DNA of 64,000 bases from Rehmannia glutinosa (taxonomy: Eukaryota; Streptophyta; Magnoliopsida; Lamiales; Orobanchaceae), in contig CM071930.1 of NCBI GenBank assembly GCA_016081115.2, positions 42,321,335 through 42,385,334 on the forward strand, read 5' to 3'. The notes beneath the pieces are model-generated. The model saw only the letters and a list, made by a program, of their open reading frames with translations, was not told where the DNA came from and did not search any database. The translations under genes were made by a program, and so were the position numbers. The first letter of the stretch is position 1, and every line of letters begins with the position of its first letter. Shown here piece after piece: positions 43,602 through 56,500 of this stretch.

Positions 43602-46089
43602 TGTCATAACCCGAAACTTTTGTATTTTAATTATCAGGATTAAATCAATTAGAAGAATAATTACATGCATTTCGGTATCTTATATTCATATTAGAGTGCA
43701 TTTGAATTCCCGAGATTTAGGTTTTAGCGTGAGCACGTTGTATATAAGTATATTTAATATTGATAGGATACACATGGTAAACTAGAGGTGAGGGGTGACA
43801 TCGATGTGAGCATATTTTGGACATATACATATATATACATATATATATGTATATATATTTTTGGAAACTATTATATGTATATAATATATATTTATATATC
43901 ACAAAGCTAAATGCAATTTCGTATTAGTATATAAAGTAGAACTAATTAAATTATATATATATATATGCTAAACAAAAATGATCAGACACATAACCTATAT
44001 ATATTCATATATATATATACATGATAACTAAGGGATAACTACACACCAACATACCCACTTATTATAAAATATATATAGTTATGACCGTCTTTATTCCTTA
44101 GTGTATAAGTAATAGAATTAAACTTTTACACCGCCCCCAAAAAAATAAAAGATTTACATTGATATAATTTTACAAAAGGCTCAAACACATATATGCACAC
44201 TAGAAAGCTCATTGACAGAAGACTTCAAATTCAAAATCTCAGGTAACTATTCCTTTAAAAAAATAGTATAGATAATCCATATATATGCAAATCAACTTCC
44301 ATGTTGAACATGAAATTAGAAATATATAATCAGATGGTTGCAAATACGTATTGGTAGGTTAGTGATCTCAAAATTTTATATTTTGTTTATTAAATCAACT
44401 CATTCAGTTCATGCAGGAATTACGGAAGAAAAAAAAAAGAAATAAAAGCTCCAGACCTTTATTTCATTAAATTGATTGTTCCTTTCACATTTATTATGAT
44501 AATTATAATTATTAATAATAATAAAACAGAATTAAATAGAAATACATGAAATAATTATTTTTAAGGGGATCTATGTATTATGCTATTCTAGTTTTGTTAC
44601 TAAATTGAAAATCTAAAAGATTTGTCTATTTGATGTTTACTAATTAAAGTTAATCTTACAGAGTGGATTATTGTTACTAAATGATAGGAGGCATAAGATG
44701 TGTCTTGTGATAAAGAATAATTGGGTACGATTCAATTTCTTTAGGAATTAGTAGAATGGAAAAAAATTAGATTCTTAATTTATTAAACTGATATTTATCC
44801 CTTTTCTAAATGCATATTAGGTTTGTAACAAATACATATCCATATAAATATACGAATTACAACACAAAAATGAAATTAAATGAGATGTGCTTATAATTGG
44901 ATTAATCATATTAAATAGGATTTTGTAACATGAACAGGTCACATCATACACATTATATTATTAATTTTAAATATGTGATTTTGTATTTGGTTATGTATTC
45001 TATATGTCATTAGGTCAAACTCCCGATACGTGAACAAATAAGGCCAAGTGGGCGTCACCGAGATAAGTGGACCACTTGTGAGTATAATTTTTTGGCTTGT
45101 TATTTGACTTGTGTGATTATATAATTGATGTGTTCGAATGAACTGTTTACTTGTTTGGCTATGGCAATTAGAAGCTTATTGTGATCTAACGTGAATTGTA
45201 TGATTCTCTATGGTGATATTGTGATGAAATCGAGAGATATGATCTCTATTTGATGAGATTGATATGGAAGTGAGATATGTGATCTCCACTGATGTTATAG
45301 ATATGAAAATGAGACATGTGATCTCTACTGATATTAATGATACGGAAATGAAATATGTGATTACAGAAAGTGCATTCATCAGAGATTAATGGATTCTGTT
45401 ATGGCTGCTAATGACCTTGAATCATGTGTTACAGAATTACAATCATACAGAGTTTCTGGATTACAGAGTACCGTACGGTCACCCTGAGTTTACTGAACTC
45501 TATGTGAATTAAGAATTACAAAGTGCCATGGACATTTTCGTGATCACGGTTTATTCTTGGTATTAGCTGGCCCATAATAGTAAAAGAATATGACCAAGCA
45601 CGTGCATTTATGTGGTTATGATTATTATGAACAAATCAAAGAGTGTGAAATGGTTGCGATGATATGCTTGTGTGATGTTAAATAACTTGTTATTGTATTA
45701 TATTTGTTGAGCTTGCAACTCACCAAATGTAATGTTGCCAGTTTTTAGTTGTTGTAGATAAAAGTTGATCCGTGGGGTGTGACGGAAGTTTGAAGCATGG
45801 ATCAAAGGTCGGCCGGCTGGATTCCCATCCTTCTCCCTCAGCTCATCATTTACATTCCATATAGGGAGTTTTATTTGATCTATATATAAAAGGGCACGGT
45901 CGTTAAGGTCTTGTAATATGGATAAATGCACGTGTGTAAAGAAGCGTTGTTAAATTTTTTGAGTAAATGCTTCCGCTAGGGTTACAGTTGATGACTATCC
46001 TGTTAATATCATGTGTAATGCAATTGTGCTTCCTATGAACTATAGTTTTATGCTATATGAATAAGTGTTATACGAGTAAGGGTGTTACA
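43602..46089 (+). mobile_element. T: solo LTR of a Ty3/gypsy element
   Basis: It starts TGTCATAACCCGAAAC and ends AAGGGTGTTACA, 2488 bp, flanked by attag (43597-43601) and attaa (46090-46094), one mismatch. It contains AT-rich microsatellite-like tracts (43820-44070) and typical chromovirus-like words near the end ('gagcttgcaactcacc', 'gtgtgacggaagtttgaag'). There is no internal region. It lies seven bases after the E primer-binding site. Confidence 0.75.
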
Positions 46090-46263
46090 ATTAACCTCTG
46101 TCTTGCTGAGTTTTTTTCATTTTCGGTTGATGAAGAAAAATGAAAATTTTCATGAAATTATTGTGGCATAATTCTTCTCTTTTTTGCTTGACTGTACAAT
46201 TACAATTTGGATTTAATTGGTTCCTCTCGCTATTGGATCGATTGGTATTCTAGTTCATGAATA

Positions 46264-46960
46264 ATTTGCTAAAATTTCTGATTTGAAATGTGACATTCCC
46301 GAATTAACTGGTGACAATAACAAGGTGTGGAAGGAGAGAATTATCCTTCATTTGGGATGGATGGACATTGACTATGCCATAAGGAAAGACGAACCACCTG
46401 CTATTACTGAGACTAGTAGTCCTGATGCAGTTGATCTTTATGAAAAGTGGGAGCGGTGTAATAGTCTCTCTGTTATGTAGTAAAGACCAGGATTTCTCCT
46501 AGTATTCATGGTTCTGTCGAGCATCATGAAAAGGTCAAGCCACTTTTGAAAGTCATTGATGAGCAATTTGTCACCTCTTACAAAGCTCTTGCAAGGACCT
46601 TGATTATGATGTTTTCATCCTTAAGGCTCACTACTGTGCAAGGGGTGCGCGAGCACATTATGAAAATGAGGGATATTGCGGCCCAACTTAAGACGCTTGA
46701 GGTTACCATACCTTGTAGTTTCCTTGTGCACTATATATTGAACACTCTTCAACAACAATACGGCCCTTTCAAAATATCCTTTAACACTCATAAAAATAAA
46801 TGGTCAATCAATGAACTCATGACCGTGTGTGTTCAGAAAGAAGAGAGGCTTGTTATGGAATTAAGAGAAGTTGCAATGGTCGCAGCCGAAGGAAAATTTC
46901 AAGAGAAAGCCAAAGAAAAATAGAAAGGCAAAATGCCTATCAAAGGGGGAATCAAGAACA
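46264..46960 (+). pseudogene. E gag (copia), broken
   Basis: 'AKISDLKCDIPELTGDNNKV' followed by 'WKERIILHLGWMDIDYAI' opens a copia gag. A TAG after 'NSLSVM' (46480) interrupts it. After a frame change the stretch from 46546 continues 'VIDEQFVTSYKALARTL', 'MMFSSLRLTTVQGVREHIM' and 'LVHYILNTLQQQYGPF'. 'WSINELMTVCVQKEERL' and a Lys-rich end follow. The zinc knuckle and all of pol are missing. Its leader joins the E PBS if T is removed. Confidence 0.82.
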
Positions 46961-48340
46961 AATCAAACGTCACTTTTGCATAGTCTACTTTTTCTTGTTG
47001 TCCGTCCACGACATGGACAACCGCTTCATCGAAGAACTTTGAATAAAACGTGTTGTTAACGTGCAATCTTTGGATAATATATATTTAGAAAACATATGAC
47101 GTTGCAACCCCACAATATAAAATGCAACAAGCATAACACTCTATCAACTATGGTAGTGTTTTGCTTAATATGCATAAATCTAATATTACATAAGCACTAT
47201 CAAACACATTCACAAGCAAGATTATCAATTAACACAAGTATTATAAATACCAGTCACGATTAAAAACTCAAAATGAATAACGTTTCATAAGCAATCTTAA
47301 ATGCCTATACAAGCAACACTACTCACTTACACAAGCTTAATAAAGGATGGTCATATAAAATATATCGACTTTGCAGAAAATCAATATTACACAAGCAACA
47401 TGCGAAAACTTTGCAAGCAATACTAACAAAGTACATAAGCATATAAAAAAAGAGTGACAACATAAATGTTAATGAACACAATAAACATAAACCACCCTAG
47501 GGTTCCAAAAACAAACAAATATTGTCGTTGTTAAAAAATCAAAATGATGATGACTACACATGCAAATCTTAATACCTTAGGAGCAAAAATACACAGTTAC
47601 ACAACCGTACGAACAAAAACCGACATAAAGAAGTAATATTGCAGTGAAGTCAAGATATTAACATTTCCCAAGCAACATGCATAAACTAAACAAGCAACCT
47701 TAACAAGTCACATAAGCACATGAAAAAAAAGATAAAAAAAAATAAGCAAAACTACCACAATCAACTCAACTACAATCGTTTTGAACAAAATTCTCCAATG
47801 TGTAATATGAAGTGAAAAGCACACAAAAATAACCAAAAATATTGCCCAAAATAAAACAAAAAGTGATACAGTTCGAATAACCAAACAAAAAAAACCAAAC
47901 TAGGTCTTAATCATAGCATTAAATCAAGCTAATTAATAACTAAAAATTTCAACCTTAAAAACACAAACTCACGAGATCGAGACATACCTTTAAAAGTCTG
48001 CAAAAATCTTTAAGTATCCTTGACGAACTGAGAAAATCTGAAAAAAGAGGGATTTTTCTTAAAAAGAACGTTAAAGTGAATGAGAAAGGTTAGGGTTGAT
48101 TGAAAACTGAATGTACACATTGGATGAGTGGAAAATGAAAGAGAACGTGATTAAAATCTAATCAAATCTCAATAACTGCTTTTAGAATGTAAAATAACAC
48201 CAATACCCTTTTTAATTGCTGAACCCAAAATAAAAAAAATTAAAAAACCCCTAAAAATATGGACCATTCAGAAACTTTAATATACGATTAGAATTTGCCC
48301 TTGTGGACTGACCCCAAATAGGAGGACTCATATAACATCC
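46961..48340. other. AT-rich stretch without a recognised gene
   Basis: About 1.4 kb, rich in A. The words 'ataagcac' and 'acacaagcaac' recur. No ORF, LTR or RNA gene is recognised. The right third looks like degraded transposon-end sequence, but no terminal repeat could be matched. Confidence 0.45.
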
Positions 48341-48342
48341 AT

Positions 48343-48345
<3 letters not shown>

Positions 48346-48384
<39 letters not shown>

Positions 48385-48391
48385 TATATAT
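48346..48391. repeat. TA/CA microsatellite
   Basis: A run of (ta)n, then (ca)n, then 'tatata'. Confidence 0.9.
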
Positions 48392-48591
48392 GAAAATATT
48401 TTATATGCGTGGAAATATAAACGGGTTCCGGTAGAGAGTACCCTAGGGGGTAAAATTATACCCTACCCATATACTAATGAGTATTAATTTTATAGCCCAT
48501 CCCCAACCCATATAAAGCTACCTATACTTGTACTATTAGGGTACGGGAGGGTCAGAGATTGACTACGAAACAAGGTTGTATTCCTCAAGGT
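48392..48591. other. Short unassigned spacer
   Basis: It includes 'gggtaaaattataccctaccc', a small palindrome-like stretch seen in some plant DNA-transposon derivatives. A scrambled partial copy of the following LTR ('gattgactacgaaac', 'gttgtattcctcaagg') lies at 48553-48591. Confidence 0.35.
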
Positions 48592-49910
48592 CGCGCTACT
48601 GCAAGTGTACATCGTAGTTTATCGAATAACGACAAGCAAGGTTGTATTCCTCAGGGATTGACTACGAAACACTTAGACTATAATAACTTTGTATTCCAAT
48701 TTTATTAAAGGGACCTAAAATCAAGAAATTGCTATCTAAGCTAAACAAATAAATATAAATGATGTAAATTTTATAAAAACCCGAACTCCACAACCTTAGG
48801 CACATAATCTCAACATGCTTCTTCAATATTAAATCCAATCAATATTCATCAAAACCAATTCATGTTTCTATGGGTTCAATTCCTAAACTAGTTTATCCCC
48901 CCTCCCGGGTGGCACATAAAGAGTGGATTAATAATAATTGAGGTCTCACGATACATCACAACTATTATTAACTCCTAATAGATCTTTGAATTAAAATACT
49001 CCCCACAAACATATGTAGTCTCCCGATACATTACAATATTTATGTCTGAACCCGATTTTTGTCTTATTAGAACTCACCTCCCGGATTACGTACTAACAAG
49101 TATGATATGCAAATTATTGATCAGATAATCAACAAGAAAATAAGCACTCGAATTCATATAGAACACATAAATCAATTAAGAAAACAATCAAATCAAATTC
49201 ATAAGAGTAATATGAAATCAAATAATTTGACATCGTTTAAGCACAAATAAGAGAACTAAACTAAGAAAGAAAACCCTTCTTATCAGGATGGATCTTTCTT
49301 CCAAGCTTTTGAAACTCTTGCGCTTTCGTAGATGTGAAAGGCCTTGTGGTGTTCTTCTAACCAAGCCCTCCTCTCTCAGAAGACCTTTGATTAGTGTAAT
49401 CCTATGTATTGTATGTTGTATGAATGGTGTGATATCATATAATCTCGTACAACCCTTGGTCTCTTTATATAGGTACTGTGAGAGATCACTGGTAGAGTTT
49501 TGACCAGAAAAAGGAAAACAAAATCTATCAAAAACAAGTCGCACGGTCCGTTTTTCCCACACGGTCGACCGTAACATGTCTCTGTCTCTATTTTTCGCCC
49601 GACACTTCACATGGTCATGTAATCTTCACACGGTTTCTCACACGGTCGTGTGGCCTCATACGGCCGACCGTGTGACTTGCTCTTGTCCTTTTTCTTCGTC
49701 TCTTTGATCTTCTTTCCGCACTCTTTGATCTTATCCAAGCCTTCCAACTGATGTCTTTCTATTTAAGCTCCGTTTCCTTTAAAAGTTACAAGAATACGCA
49801 ATATCATGCCCTTCTAAGGTAACCAAGTAAAATACACTAAATATGCATGCAAATGCATCAATTATATATTAAAATAATCCCTTAAATGCACGTATATTTT
49901 ACACGTATTA
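48592..49910 (-). repeat. G: LTR of an Athila-like Ty3 element
   Basis: It is homologous to the F LTR (50013-51524) from 'tactgcaagtgtac' through 'ctttatataggtactgtgag', the 'cacacggtcgtgtgg' palindromes and the end 'acacgtatta'. The outer end is truncated or rearranged. It is followed by the post-PPT sequence 'cctcaaacttaaaccattgc', as F is at 51529. Confidence 0.78.
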
Positions 49911-50012
49911 ATTCCTCAAACTTAAACCATTGCTCGTCCTCGAGCAAAATAAGAAAAATAATATCAAGGGGTACAAAAAACACACAAGAACACTATAAAC
50001 ATTCAATCTCAT
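49911..50012 (-). pseudogene. G: internal 3' end, interrupted by F
   Basis: These 102 bp match F 51525-51640 ('aaacttaaaccattgctcg', 'cacacaagaacactataaac'). They are cut at 'ctcat', where the F LTR begins. F therefore inserted into an older relative. Confidence 0.65.
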
Positions 50013-51524
50013 TGTTTGCCAAAAATATTTGGATCTCTATACTGCAAGTGTACAGTGTGGTTTATATGATAATGGCAAGCAAGGTCGTATTCCTCAAGGA
50101 TTGAATACGAAACACTTACGCTTTAATAACATTGTATTCCAATTTTATTGAAGGGATCAAAAAAAAATTATAATATCTAATCCAAAAAAAAAGAAATAAT
50201 TTTGTAAAAACCCAAACTCCACAAGTCTTTTCAACAAATACGAAAGCAACCCTAGGCACATAATCTCAACATGCTTCTTCAATATTAAATCCAATCAATG
50301 TTTTAAAACCAATTCATGTGTTTCTATGGGTTCAATTTCTAAATTAGTCTATTCTCTCTCCCAGGCGGCGCATAAACCATAGATTATTAACAATTGTAGA
50401 TCTCCCGATACGTTACAACTATTATTGACTCCCAAAAGATCTTTGAATTGAATGACTCCCCACAAATAGTTGTAGGTCTCCCGACTTGTAACACCCATTT
50501 ATGTCTGAATTTGATTTCCTTCTTTGTTAGAACTCAACTCCTGAATTTTGTACTAACAAATATGACATGCAAATAATTGATCAGATAATCAGAAAGTACT
50601 AAAAATATGACATGCAAATAATTGATCAGATAATCACAAATTAAAAATAAGCACTCAAATTCATGAAAAAGAACACAAAAATTAATTAAGAAAACAATTA
50701 ATCAAGATTTAATATGATTCCACAGTTTTTATTGTGAGCTAGGATCCGAAAGATTAGCCAGACATTGGTAATAAATTCATAGACAAACTTGAAATCAAGA
50801 TTGTGACATTGTTTAAATACAGACAAGAGATCTAAACTAAGAAAGGAAGCCCTTTCTGGTTAGGATGAATCTTCCCTCCAAGCCTTCGAAACTCTTGTGC
50901 TTTCGTAGATGTGAAAGGCCTTGTAGTGCTCTTCGTAACCTAGCCCTCCTCTATCAGAACACCTTTGATTTATGTAATCATGTGTATTGTATTGTATTTT
51001 GTGGTGTAATATGATATATTTTCGTGCAGAGCCTTGGTCCTCTTTATATAGGTGCTTTGAGAGATCTCTTGTAGAGTTCTGACGGGAAAATGACTCAAAA
51101 TCAGACGCAGACACATCACATGGGCCATGTCAGTATACATGGCCACCCCACACGGTCGTGTGGTCCCACACAGGCAGACCATGTAACACGTCTTTGCCTC
51201 TGTTTTCTCCCGAACACTTCACATGGTCATGTAACCTTCACACGGGCGCTCACCCAGTCGTGTCACCCCATATGGGCTGATCGTGTGACTTGCTTTCGTC
51301 CATTTTCTTCGTATTTTCAATCTTCTCTTTGCACTCGTCAATCGTGTCCGGGCCTTCCAACTGATATCTTCTATTTAAGCTCTGTTTCCGGTAAAAAGTT
51401 ACGAGAACACGCAGTATCATGCCCTTCTAAGGAAACCAAGTAAAATACACTGAATATACGTGCAAAATGCATCAATTATGTAGTAAAATAAGCCCTTAAA
51501 TGCATGTATATTGTACACGTATCA
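50013..51524 (-). repeat. 3' LTR of F
   Basis: 1512 bp. The minus-strand ends are TGATACGTGTAC and 'ccaaatatttttggcaaaca'. It contains a TATA-like 'ctttatataggtgc', a direct repeat at 50553-50640 and palindromic CACACGGTCGTGTGG motifs at about 51115-51290. Confidence 0.85.
50553..50640. repeat. 45-bp tandem duplication in the F 3' LTR
   Basis: 'atatgacatgcaaataattg' followed by 'atcagataatca' occurs twice in a row. The G LTR has one copy. Confidence 0.85.
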
Positions 51525-51536
51525 ACATCCCCAAAC
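51525..51536 (-). other. Polypurine tract of F
   Basis: On the minus strand, 'taagtttggggatgt' runs into the 3' LTR start TGATACG. Confidence 0.7.
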
Positions 51537-53045
51537 TTAAACCAATGCTCGACCTCGAGCAAATTTTAGAAAAATACTCTCAAGAATACAAAGAACACAC
51601 AAGAACACTACAAACATTAAATTTCATTCGACTCCACATCTAGGTAAACCATGCAATTCATTATCAAGAAGTCATCAATCACAAGTTCAGCATAATTAAT
51701 ACTCTTTTGGGTACCTGACATCGTGACTCACAAGTAATAGTTTAACACTCAACTCTCAAAGTGTATGGTAAGTGTTTGCGTTCAGAATCAATTCAGTGAA
51801 TGTAGAACTACCATAAGCTTGCAAACCATCTAACATATCTACTACTTTAGTGTGCACAACTTAAGAATCAAAAAGGATTTTCATTTGGTTGTAATGTAGA
51901 CTCTTTGGTAAGGATAGGGAAAATTTGGATTAAGTGACTTGACGTGAGCAAATAGAATTTAAGTACACAGACTTGCAACTCACCAAGCCAATTTAATCTA
52001 CAAATCATTCTTTCAATGTATTTTATTTTTCAATTCAACTCCACCTTTTTTCTCTTTTTTTCATTCTTAGGCCTTTTTGCCTTTTTTCTTTTCTTTTTTC
52101 TTTAGCCTCAAGCTCTCAGTTTCTCAAAATTTTCAGAGCTATTTTTGTTTTCTTTATTTTGCTCGATTTTTCTCTATTTCTTTTAAGGAGTTTTTTCTTT
52201 CTTTTTTGAGCTACATTATTCTTTCATTTACCTAACAATTGCCCATCTCTATTTCTTTTGCCACCTTTCTCTCTTTTCACAATTTCACCACATCTCCCCA
52301 AACTATTCATCTTCTATAAGTTCAAGTAATTTTAGGGATACAAATAATCTTTCCATTTTCGAGATCAAAATGTGGCAACCAATAAAAAGTTAAGGCTGAA
52401 AGGGCTAACTACGGAATCATGAGCTCATAGGTACGTTTTTTAGGCTAAGTAGGCTAAATAAAGATGGCCTTAAATTATTTTCAAAAAGTTGCACACATAC
52501 ATGGCTTCAATGAAGATACCAAAGCAAGTTCTAGAATTCTAACCTTCATGAATGACACACTAAAGAAAAAATAAGACTGCATAATATAAAAGTAGTTATA
52601 GGCACAAAAACTCACATGCTTATTTTTCGTAACAAGCTTAAACGCCCAATTTTCTCAACCAATGCCTAACAAGTAAAATATATCTTCTCAACCATTCATC
52701 ACATTATTCACACAAATATTTCATCTCATAAAATCAAATGCTCATAGTAAAATCACACGGAAGCTTTTTGTACTTTTTCAAATTTTAAATCACACAAAAG
52801 CAATTAAACATGCTAAAGCGATAAACATGCTAAAATAAAAAATAAAAAATCGATTTTTTTTCTTTTTTTTTTTTAAAATTTTATGCAAAATTTTTATGCT
52901 CTACATGCAATCCTAAATGCAATATAAAATGCAATAGTATTAATTTACGCATTCTTGAACCCCCCCAAACTTAAAATATGCTTCGTCCCGAACATATGAG
53001 AAACTTATCAAAAGAAAGTGGAATGCGTAAAAAGTACTTACAAAT
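51537..53045 (-). other. F 3' non-coding region
   Basis: About 1.5 kb between integrase and the PPT. It has long T/C-rich tracts on the plus strand (52030-52280, 52850-52880) and a second G-run 'ttaagtttggggggg' on the minus strand at 52963-52975. No envelope-like ORF is seen, although some Athila elements carry one here. Confidence 0.55.
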
Positions 53046-54360
53046 TTCAAATATCGGATTGCCTCCCAACAAGCATTAAGTTTTAGGTCTTCAGCCAGAC
53101 TCCCGATTGTCTTTTGGCTAAATCAAGTAGATGGTCGAAATTTCTTGCGGTGTTTCTTGCCCATAATAATATTTAATTATTTGCCCATTTACTATAAAAG
53201 CTCAACCATCCTTCGCTAGTAGTCTAATGGCTCTTCCCGGTGATAGTACATTTTTGATAACAAATGGACCCGACCATCTTGATTTAAGTTTACCCGAAAA
53301 CAATCTCAATCTCGAGTTATATACAATTACTACTTGCCCGAGTAAGAACTCTCATCTTAAAATTCTCTTATTATGCCATATTTTTGTGCGATCTTTGTAC
53401 ATTTCGGCATTCTCATACGTATCTTAGAAAAATTCTTCTAATTCGCTTATTTGTAATTTTCTCTTCTCTCCTACTGATGTCATGTCGAAGTGAAGCTTTT
53501 TCACTGCCCAAAATACTTTATGTTCTAATTCCACCGGAATGTGGCATGACTTCCTGAAAACCAGTCGATACAGAGACATATCCAGAGATGTTTTGTATGT
53601 CATATGATAAGCCCATAAAGCATCATCAAGCTTTAAAGCCCAATCTTTCCGATTTGTGCTAACCGTCTTTTCTATGATCTACTTAATTTCTCTTTTGGAA
53701 ACCTCGACTAGCCTATTTGACTGCGGGTGGTAGGTGACGGCCACTCGATGTCTCACTCTGTATTTCTCCATCATATTATTAAATAATTTATTGCACAAGT
53801 GAGATCCTCCATCACTAATAAGGGCTCGTGGAGTGCCAAACCTAGTGAAAATATTCTTTTGCAAAAATTTCAACATAATTATGGCATCTTTTGTTTTAGT
53901 AGGAATTGCTTCCACTCATTTGGATACATAATCGACTGCAAGAAGAATTTACATCTACCCATTTGACACTGGAAATGGTCCCGTGAAATTTATACCCCAA
54001 GTGTCGAATAATTCCACTTCCATTATTGTAGTCAATGGCATCTCGTGTAATGTTTCCCATACGTTGAGACCTATCGCACTGCAAAAAAAAAACTATAGCA
54101 ATCTTTGAAAATAGAAGGCTAAAAGAAACCGGACTGTAATACATTAGCCACAGTGCATGTTGGGCCAAAGTGGCCCCCACATGGTGATGAATGGCATTAC
54201 TCCAGAATGCTTGCCCATTATTCTTGAGGTAAACATCTCCTTATAACTGAATCTGCACATTTTTTGAATAATAGCGGTTCATCCCACAAAAAATATCTCA
54301 CATCATAAAGAAATTCCTTCTTGGCATGATATGTAATATTTAGTGGTAGAACCCCGCTTA
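53046..54360 (-). pseudogene. F integrase, degraded
   Basis: The zinc-binding start is broken by stops ('ECHSSPCGGHFGPT', 'CDRSQRMGNI'). The core is readable as 'WVEAIPTKTKDAIIMLKFLQ', 'RFGTPRALISDGGSHLCN' with the second catalytic Asp, and 'SNRLVEVSKREIK' with the catalytic Glu. The C-terminal 'KLKSRWSGPFVIKNV' is the GPF-type module of Ty3 integrases. Confidence 0.8.
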
Positions 54361-56055
54361 CTAAATAATTTACAATATCAGCTTACCAGGGGTGGTTGTT
54401 TTGGCCATCAGAATTAACTCGTCCGGGAATGTTTTTTTGATGGTTGTGCCATTTGTGTTCTCATTAGTCGTTTGCTCAAGTCGTGAGAGGTGATCAACTA
54501 CCACGTTCTCACATCCATTCCGATACCAAATTTCAATGTCGAACTCTTGTAACAAAAGTATCCACCGAATGAGCTTTGGCTTGGCATCATTCTTTGCAAA
54601 TAGGTATTTGACCGCAACATGGTCCGTATGGACTATTGTCTTTGTCCCAATCAAGTATACCCGAAATTTACCAAATGCAAATACCACTGCAAGTAATTCT
54701 TTTTCAGTTGTGGTGTAAGTTTGTGGTCTTTGGATCCAATGTTCGATTTGCATAGTAAATAACACGAAATATTTTTGCATTTTTGTCCCAATGCGGCACC
54801 TCATCGCATAGTCGCTTGCATCGCACATTATCTGAAATGGCTGACTCCAATCGGGTATGATCAAAATTGGTGCACTCACCAGAGCCTTTTTCAATGTTTC
54901 AAAAGCCTGCAAACAATCAGGGGTGAAAGCAAAAGGTACATCTTTTTTCAAGCAAATGGAAAAGGGATTTAGTTATTTTTGGAAAATCACGAATAAAGCG
55001 TCTATAAAAACCCGCATGTCCCAGAAAACTCTTACTGCTTTCTCATTCTTTGGAGGTGGAAGCTTTTCAATTGCTACCACCTTTGCTCGATCAACTTCTA
55101 AAACTGCTGAGGAAACACAATGACCGAGTACAATACCATCTTGTACCATAAAATGACATTTTTCCCAATTTAATACTAAGTTCATCTCCTCGCACCTCTA
55201 CAAAACAAGGGTTAGATTATGCAAACAATGATCAAACAAACTACCAAAAACTGAGAAGTCATCCATGAAGACTTCCATTATATTTTCAATCATGCCATGG
55301 AATATCACCATCATACATCTTTAAAAAGTTGCAGGTGCATTACATAACCCAAACGGTAATCTACGGAATGCGAAAACACCATAAGGACATGTAAATGCTG
55401 TCTTTTCTTGGTCCTCGGGAGCAATCATAATATGATTATATCCCGACTACCCATCCAAGAAGCAATAATAGTCGTCACCTGCAAGGTAATTTAACATTTG
55501 ATTAATAAAGGAGAGGAAAAAGTGATCTTTACTAGTTGCTGCGTTTAACTTTCGATAATCAATACAAATACGCCTACCTGTAACAGCTCTAGTGGCTAAA
55601 ATTTCATTAGGTTCACTTTTTACTATTGTCATCCCCCCTTTCTTTGGGACAACTTGTACCAGACTAACCCAATTGCTGTTAGATATTGCAAATATGATTC
55701 CATTATCTAACCATTTAAGAACGTCTTTCTTAACGAGCTCTTGCACAATTAGGTTAAGTATACATTGGTGTTGCACACAAGGTTTACAATCATCATCCAT
55801 TCTTATCTTATGCATGCAAATCGAAGGACTTATACCATTTAGATCAGAAATAGACCATCCAATAACAATTTTATGTTCCCTTAAGACTTGTAGTAGTTTT
55901 TCCAAATGATTTGCAGTAAGGGAAGAAGAAACTATTACCGGATAAGTTTCATCTTCGCCCAAGAATGCATATTGAAAATGGTCTGAAAGAGATTTACGTT
56001 CTAGGAAAATCGGGAGATCCTTTGTCGAGTTTGGAGCTGAAGAATCATATCGCAC
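54361..56055 (-). pseudogene. F reverse transcriptase and RNase H
   Basis: An open stretch at 56055-55447 holds the RT N-terminus: 'DVLKWLDNGIIFAISNSNWV', 'VVPKKGGMT', 'TGRRICIDYRKLNAATSKDH' and 'YYCFLDG'. It stops by TAG where Tyr is expected. The catalytic region 'EVFMDDFSVFG' follows near 55260. RNase H is open at 54951-54370 ('QIMCDASDYAMRC', 'TTTEKELLAVVFAFGKFRVY', 'HTDHVAVKYLFAKNDAKPKL', 'VVDHLSRLE'). The usual Gly after the RNase H first Asp-Ala-Ser-Asp block is changed. Confidence 0.9.
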
Positions 56056-56500
56056 GGTTGGGTCACGTGCTCCACACGGTCATGTGAGCTTTCACCTTCA
56101 GAGACTGATTACATGACTTGGCCATGCGGGGTCACATGGTCGTGTGGTTCATCTCTTCCTTGCCGCATGGTCTAGTCGTGTGAGCTCACACGGCCGTGTG
56201 GCATGTATGCCTTTGGAGCAACTTGTCGCACGGTCTGACCGTGTAGGTCCACGCGGTCATATGAGCTATCTGGTGCACCTTTTTTCTGATATTTTCTCCT
56301 CCGCGATTCTAAGGCAAGTACATAATCGAAAATTTCATTGTTAGAAATATCAAAACACATAACTTGGGACTCTTGTGAGTGGCTCAAACACCATTCCAAC
56401 GCGTCTTTCATTACAACCTGTTCAAACTCAGCCTCCTTGCATGGGGTTAGTATATCAATCATGTTGCAATGTTCAACGTTTTCATGGCAAGATTTCATTC
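56056..56500 (-). pseudogene. F protease-RT linker with palindromic repeats
   Basis: An open stretch at 56498-56172 ('HENVEHCNMIDILTP', 'VMKDALEWCLSHS') matches the linker between protease and RT of Athila polyproteins. Its lower half (56055-56275) is made of CACACGGTCGTGTGG-like palindromes, read as 'PHGRVSSHD' type peptides. The same motif occurs in the F and G LTRs. Confidence 0.65.

Noticed and set aside
44160..46089. Host gene or promoter in the AT-rich stretch
   Set aside because: The whole stretch lies inside the Ty3 solo LTR bounded by TG...CA and a near-perfect TSD.
51537..53045. Athila-type envelope-like ORF in F
   Set aside because: No open frame above about 70 codons on the coding strand, and no conserved motif.
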